A DNA stretch of 64,000 nt, taken from NCBI GenBank assembly GCA_039707655.1, contig CM077666.1, positions 398,617,886 through 398,681,885 on the forward strand, in the 5' to 3' direction. Positions within the stretch are counted from its first letter, which is position 1; each line of letters begins with the position of its first letter. The notes beneath the pieces are model-generated. The model was not told the DNA's origin, did not search any database, and was given only the letters and a program-made list of their open reading frames with translations. Of this stretch, positions 59,601-64,000 are shown one piece after another. Source of the stretch: Elymus sibiricus. Lineage: Eukaryota; Streptophyta; Magnoliopsida; Poales; Poaceae. A program made the position numbers and the translations under genes.

Positions 59601-61094
59601 AGCATATATCTGAGCTTCGGCATTCTGAGTAATGCGGGCGGTGTAGTTCACTATCTCATCTGAGGGGTGTAGGAGTTGGACGATCTTGGTGGCACAATTG
59701 ATCGAAGCAGTGTGAGCTCTCAACCAATCCATTCCCAGAATGAGGTCTATGGTGGAAGAGTTCAATACAATGGGTGAAACAAGAAATTCCAATCCTTTGA
59801 TTTCAATAGGGATATTGCGTGCTATCATGGAGGTTTGACAACGGCCACTGGGGGTTTTAACGACCAGTGGGGTATGCATCTCCTCATATTGTATGCTATG
59901 CTTAAATGCAAATTTCCCCAACATGAATGAATGTGATGCTCCTGAATCAAATAAAACAGAAGCAGGTACTGAGTTAACGAGGAGAGTACCCATCACAGTA
60001 GCAGGCTGATCCTGAACTTCTTCAATGTCAATATTGTAAGCATGTCCACGACCATAAGCAGCAGACCTAGTATTATAGTTGCGGGTCTGATTGTTGCCAC
60101 GACCACTGCCACGGCCATTACGAGGAAATGCCAACTGATTCTGATTCTGGCTGCAGTCCTTAGCAAGGTGACCTGGTTTGCGGCACTTGAAGCATAGACC
60201 ATCTTCAGGACGAAGAGGAGCAACACGCGGTGGAGCAGCTTGAACTCTTGGTTGCCTCAGTGGTGGAGGAGGCAGACGGGGTGCAGCATAAGAGGGTCTT
60301 GGCGCAGGGGCAGCTGGACGGTACACACTGTTGGGAATCCAGATACGACGCTTCTGTGCTGGGCTCGAAGATGAGCCAATGTCACGATAGCGCTTCTGCG
60401 ACTCCTTGTGCTTGATCTGAGCGGTCTCAACCAGAATAGCCTTGTTCACGAGAGTGGCAAAGTCGGTGAAGTCTTGAGCAGCAAGTGCAAGCTCGAGGTC
60501 TGGGTGGAGTCCACTACGGAACTTCTCCCGTCTACGAGCATCAGTTGGAATGTCTTCTTCAGCATAGCGGGATAAGCTAAGGAACTCCCGCTGATAGGCT
60601 TCGACGGTCTTGTTGCCCTGAACGAGGTTGCGGAACTCGGTCTTCTTCCGTTCTATGATCCCCTGAGGAATATAGCGAGCACGGAAGGCAGTCTGAAACT
60701 CATCCCAAGTAACGATTGTCCCAGCAGGCAGTGTACACTTGTGAGTGGACCACCATTGAGCAGCGGGGCCCTTCAGGAAGTAGGTCGCGAAGGCGACAAG
60801 GCTTTCAGGGGCGACATTGGCAGACTCCATCTCAAAAGCGATGTCGCGGAGCCAGTCATCGGCATCCAGTGGCTGATCAGAGTTGCGGAAAATAGTGGGG
60901 TTGAGACGCACAAACTCTGACAGTGTTATTGAAGCTGGGTTGTGGTTCTGATTGTTCTGATGCGGAAACTGAGCCATAATATTAGTCATAAACTGTCGGT
61001 TCAACTTGAATTGTTGCATCATTGCGGCCATGTAGTCGGGCGGTGGTGGCTGCTCAGGGGCACGACCACGACCACGACCACCTGGTCTAACCAT
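56667..61094 (-). CDS. Gypsy gag-pol polyprotein with chromodomain, uninterrupted
   Basis: One frame of 1475 aa from ATG 61094. Gag core about 60-230 ([21 protein letters not shown]); zinc knuckle [14 protein letters not shown] (301-314); protease [11 protein letters not shown] (381-391); reverse transcriptase about 545-710 with [12 protein letters not shown] (YLDD 696-699); RNase H ([25 protein letters not shown]); integrase with HHCC zinc part ([25 protein letters not shown]), core Asp residues in MDFITGFP and [10 protein letters not shown] and Glu in GQVERVNQ; C-terminal chromodomain ([37 protein letters not shown]). One oddity is DLRLGYHQI where DLRSGYHQI is usual. No stop or shift is present, so it may still encode active proteins. 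Confidence 0.95.
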   Translation of the reverse strand: MVRPGGRGRGRAPEQPPPPDYMAAMMQQFKLNRQFMTNIMAQFPHQNNQNHNPASITLSEFVRLNPTIFRNSDQPLDADDWLRDIAFEMESANVAPESLVAFATYFLKGPAAQWWSTHKCTLPAGTIVTWDEFQTAFRARYIPQGIIERKKTEFRNLVQGNKTVEAYQREFLSLSRYAEEDIPTDARRREKFRSGLHPDLELALAAQDFTDFATLVNKAILVETAQIKHKESQKRYRDIGSSSSPAQKRRIWIPNSVYRPAAPAPRPSYAAPRLPPPPLRQPRVQAAPPRVAPLRPEDGLCFKCRKPGHLAKDCSQNQNQLAFPRNGRGSGRGNNQTRNYNTRSAAYGRGHAYNIDIEEVQDQPATVMGTLLVNSVPASVLFDSGASHSFMLGKFAFKHSIQYEEMHTPLVVKTPSGRCQTSMIARNIPIEIKGLEFLVSPIVLNSSTIDLILGMDWLRAHTASINCATKIVQLLHPSDEIVNYTARITQNAEAQIYALNALKASPLEGIENVPVIRDFPEELPGIPPVRAVEFVIDLKPGTTPIAKRPYKMPPHELLELKEEIDKSLKKGFIRPSSSAWGAPSLFVKKKDGTNRLVQDYRPINQATIQNKYPLPRINDLYDQLAGSSVFSKLDLRLGYHQIRVRKEDIPKTAFVTRYGSYEYTVMSFGLTNAPATFSRLMNYIFMDYLDKFVVVYLDDILIYSKNEEEHAEHLRLVLEKLREHQLYAKYSKCEFWLSEVTYLGHVISKDGIAVNPERVQAILDWTPPKNVKQVRSFLGLASYCRRFVENFSRIAKPLTDLLHKGVKFEWTEKCQESFQMLKDKLTSAPVLAPPDSQKDFEIYCDASRQGLGCVLMQERRVVAYGSRQLRPHEENYPVHDLELAAVIYALKLWRHYLLGNRCEIYTDHKSLKYLYTQPDLNLRQQRWLETVADYDMNISYTPGKANVMADALSRKAYCNNLMVQEAQPMQYEELHKLNLHIVPQGYLNTLEVEPDLERNIKTRQNYDSEVEKIKKYLSKGNPSFYHVGEDGALFFKGRLVVPRKHNLDSRSDVMKEAHDTPLSIHPGSTKMYQDIRQRYWWPDMKHDIAKYVAECDVCRRIKAEHQRLAGTLQPLEIPEWKWDKVQMDFITGFPRSRKGHDAIFVVIDRFSKVAHFLPVKETITASQLAELYVSRIVSLHGVPLEISSDRGSLFTSRFWNSFQEAMGTHLSFSTAYHPQSQGQVERVNQVLEDMLRACVISFGKKWEESLPYAEFSYNNGYQASLKMAPFEVLYGRKCRTPLNWSETGERSLVGPDIIQQAEEQVRIVREHLKIAQSRQKSNYDRKHKVMVYQPGEQAYLRVTPMKGTHRFGIKGKLAPRYIGPFRILARRGEVAYQLELPPNLSQVHDVFHVSQLRRCFKDPIRAVDHEVLELREDLSYPEYPIRVLDQTECRTRQKSIKFLKVQWSNHSEDESTWEREDRLREEYPTFFQSSS

Positions 61095-61270
61095 CCTGCT
61101 AAAATTTCAACAGGGGGGCAATTTAGTAATAACAACTGTAAGTGTTTAGCGACAAACATGATGTAACACGACAATGAATGAGTAGTGCATCAATACATAG
61201 TAATAGTCAATTACGACATACAGATCCATACACAGAGTCGGTTACACAACGAGACATAGCAAAGGCTACA

Positions 61271-61774
61271 TCAACGTCGGCGAAAACCACTGAAACGGGG
61301 TAACTGCAAGTGCAAGTGCGGACGATGAATCTCTGTAGCAGAAAGGTCCTGCTCTCCGTGTGCACTCTGATGCAGAACCCGGTCTCGAACTGAAAGAAGA
61401 CGTCCACGCGCAGGCCTGTGACCTCCAACAGCAGGCCAATCGATACCTGCCGGCATCTGAGTCCTGCGCGGGTAAAGGATATACTCCGGATGTATCCCTG
61501 CTCGAACAGCTGGTAGCAACTGCGTCATAGCATCGTAGAGACGTGCTCGAGTGGCAAACAGCTCGACTGTAAGAGTCCGGTTAGTGCGATCCAGAGCCTG
61601 AGTGTACTGAATCAACACGTGCGGGTCATATCGACGACGCTCGTAAGGGGCACAGATAGCTGTGTAGTATCCAGTAGCATCTCCGGTCGGTGCATATGGA
61701 ATGTACCGGAACTCAGAGGCATCCAAGGTAGTATACTCTCCACGAAGTCGTGCGACAGCAGAATAGGCAGCATC
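61271..61774 (-). CDS. Extra open frame upstream of gag in gypsy leader (5' truncated)
   Basis: The minus-strand frame encodes 167 aa up to a stop at 61271, 177 nt before the gag ATG. It reads DAAYSAVARLRGEYTTLD at the truncated start, then YYTAICAPYERRRYDPHVLI, TVELFATRARLYDAMTQLLP and an Arg/Pro/His-rich end. It is not gag, pol or env by any motif I know. I recall similar protein-like frames in other Triticeae copies of such elements, but no function. Its N-terminus is cut by the Angela-type insertion at 61775; the frame then continues by chance into the LTR. Conservation in other copies would decide whether it is coding. Confidence 0.55.
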   Translation of the reverse strand, partial: DAAYSAVARLRGEYTTLDASEFRYIPYAPTGDATGYYTAICAPYERRRYDPHVLIQYTQALDRTNRTLTVELFATRARLYDAMTQLLPAVRAGIHPEYILYPRRTQMPAGIDWPAVGGHRPARGRLLSVRDRVLHQSAHGEQDLSATEIHRPHLHLQLPRFSGFRRR

Positions 61775-62240
61775 TGTTGGGGAACGTTGCATGGGAAACA
61801 AAAATTTTCCTACGCACACATAAGATCTATCCATGGTGATGAGCATCTACGAGAGGGAGAGTGAATCTACATACCCTTGTAGATCGCTAAGCGGAAGCGT
61901 TAATAAACGCGGTTGATGTAGTCGAACGTCTTCACGATCCAAATCGCCGAGCGTCCCGCGATCCAATCACGATCCTTCCGATCTAGTGCCGAACGGACGG
62001 CACCTCCGCGTTCAACACACGTACGGCTTGATGACGCCTTCACCTCCTCGATCCAGCGAGCGATGATGAAGTAGTGGTTGAGTTCCAGCAGCACGACGGC
62101 GTGGTGATGGTGGTGAGGAACAATCTCTGCAGGGCTTCGCCAAGCGCTACGGAGATTATGACGGAGGAACTAGAGGGCTAGGGTTGCCGGCACACGGCTT
62201 GGGAAATCCTGATGTGTCCCGTGTGCTAGCCCTGCCCCTC

Positions 62241-62248
62241 TATTTATA
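62241..62248 (-). promoter_or_regulatory. TATA box in Angela-type LTR
   Basis: TATAAATA on the minus strand, followed by GAGGGGCAGGGC. It lies in the second half of the LTR as expected for the U3/R border. Confidence 0.75.
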
Positions 62249-62376
62249 TGTTGAGCCTTGGGGTCTAAACTTGGAGTAAAAGCCTCCTCCGGGTCGGTTT
62301 TGCCCGCACAAGGTCGGTTTGGCCCGCAGGAAAAGAGTCCAATTCGGACCCTGCCGAATCGTGCACAGCCGCACAC

Positions 62377-62492
62377 AAGCGGTAGTACCGCTTCACACAA
62401 GCGGTAGTACCGCTTGGGCGGTAGTACCGCTTCACACAAGCGGTAGTACCGCTCGGGCGGTAGTACCGCTTCACCAAGCGGTAGTACCGCTT
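62377..62492. repeat. Six copies of palindrome GCGGTAGTACCGC
   Basis: The 13-base sequence is an inverted repeat with one central base. Copies start at 62379, 62401, 62418, 62440, 62457 and 62478, so spacing alternates 22, 17, 22, 17, 21 bp. Some copies extend to AAGCGGTAGTACCGCTT, 17 bp. The array stands about 130-250 bp upstream of the TATA box on the LTR coding strand. Confidence 0.95.
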
Positions 62493-63635
62493 ACGCGGCA
62501 GCAAAACTACTTTTGCACTTTCCAATACCTTGTGGGCTTTATCCCTTTGGCTCATATAAAGTGTTGCTGCACCCGAACACTTCGGTAAACATCCGGAACC
62601 CCTTCCGGTGAACTTCGGAACTCTTCCGGAGATCAAAACACTATTATCACATATATCAATCTTTACCTCCGGACTATTCCGGAGATCCTCGTCATGTCCG
62701 GGATCTTATCCTGGACTCCGAACAACTTTCGGTCACCAACATAACAACTCAATTATACTAATCGTCACCAAACGTTAAGTGTGTAGACCCTGCGGGTTCG
62801 AGAACTATGTAGACATGACCGAGACACCTCTACGGCCAATAACCAATAGCGGGACCTGGATGCCCATATTGGCTCCTACATATTCTACGAAGATCTTTAT
62901 CGGTCGAACCTCTATGTCAAGGATTCAGTTAATCCCGTATGCTGTTCCCTTTGTTCTTCGGTATGTTACTTGCCCGAGATTCGATCGTCGGTATCACTAT
63001 ACCTAGTTCAATCTCGTTACCGGCAAGTCTCTTTACTCGTTCCGTAATACAAGATCTCGTGGCTAACACTTTAGTCACATTGCTTGCAAGGCTCATTGTG
63101 ATGTTGTATTACCGAGTGGGCCCTGAGATACCTCTCCGTCATACGGAGTAACAAATCCCAGTCTTGATCCATGCCAACCCAACAGACACCCTCGGAGATA
63201 CCTGTAGAGCACCTTTATAGTCACCCAGTTACGTTGCGACGTTTGATACACACAAGGTATTCCTCCGGTGTCAGTGAGTTGCATGATCTCATGGTCAAAG
63301 GAACAGATACTTGACATGCAGAAAACAATAGCAATAAACTGACACGATCAAATGCTACGTTTACAGTTTGGGTCTTGTCCATCACATCATTCTCCTAATG
63401 ATGTGATCCCGTTATCAAATGACATCTCATGTCAATGGCTAGGAAACCTTAACCATCTTTGATCAACGAGCTAGTCAACTAGAGGCTTACTAGGGACACA
63501 GTGTTGTCTATGTACCCACACATGTATTTGAGTTTCCAATCAATACAATTATAGCATGGATAATAAACGATTATCATTAACAAGGAAATATAATAATAAC
63601 CAATTTATTATTGCCTCTAGGGCATATTTCCAACA

Positions 63636-63650
63636 GTCTCCCACTTGCAC
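63636..63650 (-). other. Polypurine tract of Angela-type element
   Basis: GTGCAAGTGGGAGAC on the minus strand directly before the LTR start TGTTGG. Confidence 0.8.
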
Positions 63651-63685
63651 TAGAGTCAATAATCTAGTTCACATCACTATGTGAT

Positions 63686-64000
63686 TTACATTGTAATGAA
63701 TCGAACACCCATGCAGTTCTGGTGTTGCTCATGTTTAGCCCTTGGAAGAGGTTTAGTCAACGGATCTGCAACATTTAGATCCGTGTGTACTTTGCAAATA
63801 TTTATGTCGTCCTCCTTGATGTAATCGCGGATGGAATTGAAACGTCGCTTTATGTGTCTGGTCCTCTTGTGAAATCTTGGTTCCTTGGCTAGAGCAATGG
63901 CACCAGTATTATCACAAAACAGAGTCATTGGGTCAAGTGCACTAGGCACTACTCCAAGATCTGTCATGAACTCCTTCATCCAGACACCTTCCTTCGCCGC
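63686..64000 (-). CDS. Copia pol C-terminus (RNase H), partial
   Basis: The frame runs in from beyond the window (AAKEGVWMKEFMTDLG) and contains LFCDNTGAIALAKEPRFHKR, TRHIKRRFNSIRDYI, and the end of copia RNase H (NVADPLTKPLPRAKHEQH), stopping at 63686. This is the last part of the Angela/BARE polyprotein. Within the window it is uninterrupted. Confidence 0.92.
   Translation of the reverse strand, partial: AAKEGVWMKEFMTDLGVVPSALDPMTLFCDNTGAIALAKEPRFHKRTRHIKRRFNSIRDYIKEDDINICKVHTDLNVADPLTKPLPRAKHEQHQNCMGVRFITM

Larger units (their letters stand above)
52585..61774 (-). mobile_element. Ty3/gypsy chromovirus-type element, 5' end outside or displaced
   Basis: The 3' LTR is 52585-56630, followed (minus-strand upstream) by gag-pol 56667-61094 and a leader with an extra frame to 61774. 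There an Angela-type copia element is inserted. The rest of the leader and the 5' LTR must lie beyond the window. The polyprotein ends in a chromodomain, as in chromoviruses (Tekay/Del-like). The very long LTR agrees with that lineage. Confidence 0.88.
61775..63635 (-). repeat. Angela/BARE-type LTR
   Basis: 1861 bp. Plus-strand start TGTTGGGGAACG and end GGCATATTTCCAACA, so TGTTGG ... CCAACA termini. On the minus strand it starts TGTTGGAAATATGCCCTAGA, which I recognise as the Triticeae Angela/BARE LTR start. A TATAAATA box is at 62241-62248 (minus). A cluster of palindromes lies upstream of it. Confidence 0.93.
61775..64000 (-). mobile_element. Angela/BARE-type copia element, partial at window end
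   Basis: 3' LTR 61775-63635, polypurine tract and the C-terminal end of pol are present. The rest lies beyond 64000. It is inserted in the leader of the gypsy element, so it is the younger of the two. Possible left target duplication GCATC (61770-61774). Confidence 0.92.

Noticed and set aside
62377..62492. Regular repeats looking like a CRISPR array
   Set aside because: Units are 13-17 bp palindromes with 4-9 bp spacers inside an LTR promoter, in a plant genome. Neither repeat nor spacer length fits CRISPR.

Overview
This window looks like a piece of a large, repeat-rich grass nuclear genome, most likely Triticeae (wheat, Aegilops, rye or barley). The reasons are an Angela/BARE-type copia LTR at the right edge, several copies of a tRNA-derived SINE of the Au type, Stowaway and Harbinger miniature elements, Helitron 3' ends, long nested LTR retrotransposons, and intron-containing plant genes with GT-AG borders. 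I see no bacterial, viral-genome or organelle features. Family names are from memory of conserved motifs; no search was run.

Host genes. Three multi-exon genes can be rebuilt: a plastid fibrillin/PAP gene (405-3237, minus, 3 exons, 222 aa), a gene with the plant-specific TIGR01589-type domain (24886-26175, minus, 3 exons, 338 aa) and a beta-expansin (44426-45757, plus, 4 exons, 262 aa). Broken gene pieces are a 5' gene fragment cut by an LTR (52070-52584), exon-like relics of an unrecognised gene on the minus strand (37.7-42.2 kb) and captured fragments inside small DNA elements.

Layout. 0.4-3.2 kb: fibrillin gene with a retroposon in intron 1. 3.36-13.86 kb: complete Tat-type Ty3/gypsy element with 1625-bp LTRs and ATATC target duplications, inserted 114 bp upstream of the fibrillin ATG. 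14-16.8 kb: SINE piece, CACTA-like piece and a broken Athila-like element. 16.8-22.4 kb: old mixed DNA-transposon sequence. 22.5-24.8 kb: two Harbinger-like elements with TTA duplications, one carrying a complete small gene. 24.9-27.3 kb: TIGR01589-type gene with an upstream retroposon. 27.5-32 kb: three neighbouring structures built on TTGCCAT/GGCAACTT words. 32.1-33.6 kb: solo LTR. 34-37 kb: SINEs, MITEs and two facing Helitron ends. 37.7-42.7 kb: decayed gene, a third retroposon and tandem repeats. 44-46 kb: expansin. 46.8-52 kb: decayed copia element. 52.6-61.8 kb: chromodomain Ty3/gypsy element with 4046-bp LTR and an uninterrupted 1475-codon gag-pol frame. 61.8-64 kb: Angela/BARE-type element inserted in the leader of that gypsy element and running off the window.

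Nearly all LTR elements lie on the minus strand. The most unusual items are the Harbinger-like element encoding a small protein with SUMO-related motifs, the extra reading frame upstream of gag in the chromodomain element, the palindrome array next to the Angela-type promoter, and the GC-rich retroposon family conserved only at its ends. I did not find a prokaryote-style defence system, CRISPR array or biosynthetic cluster.
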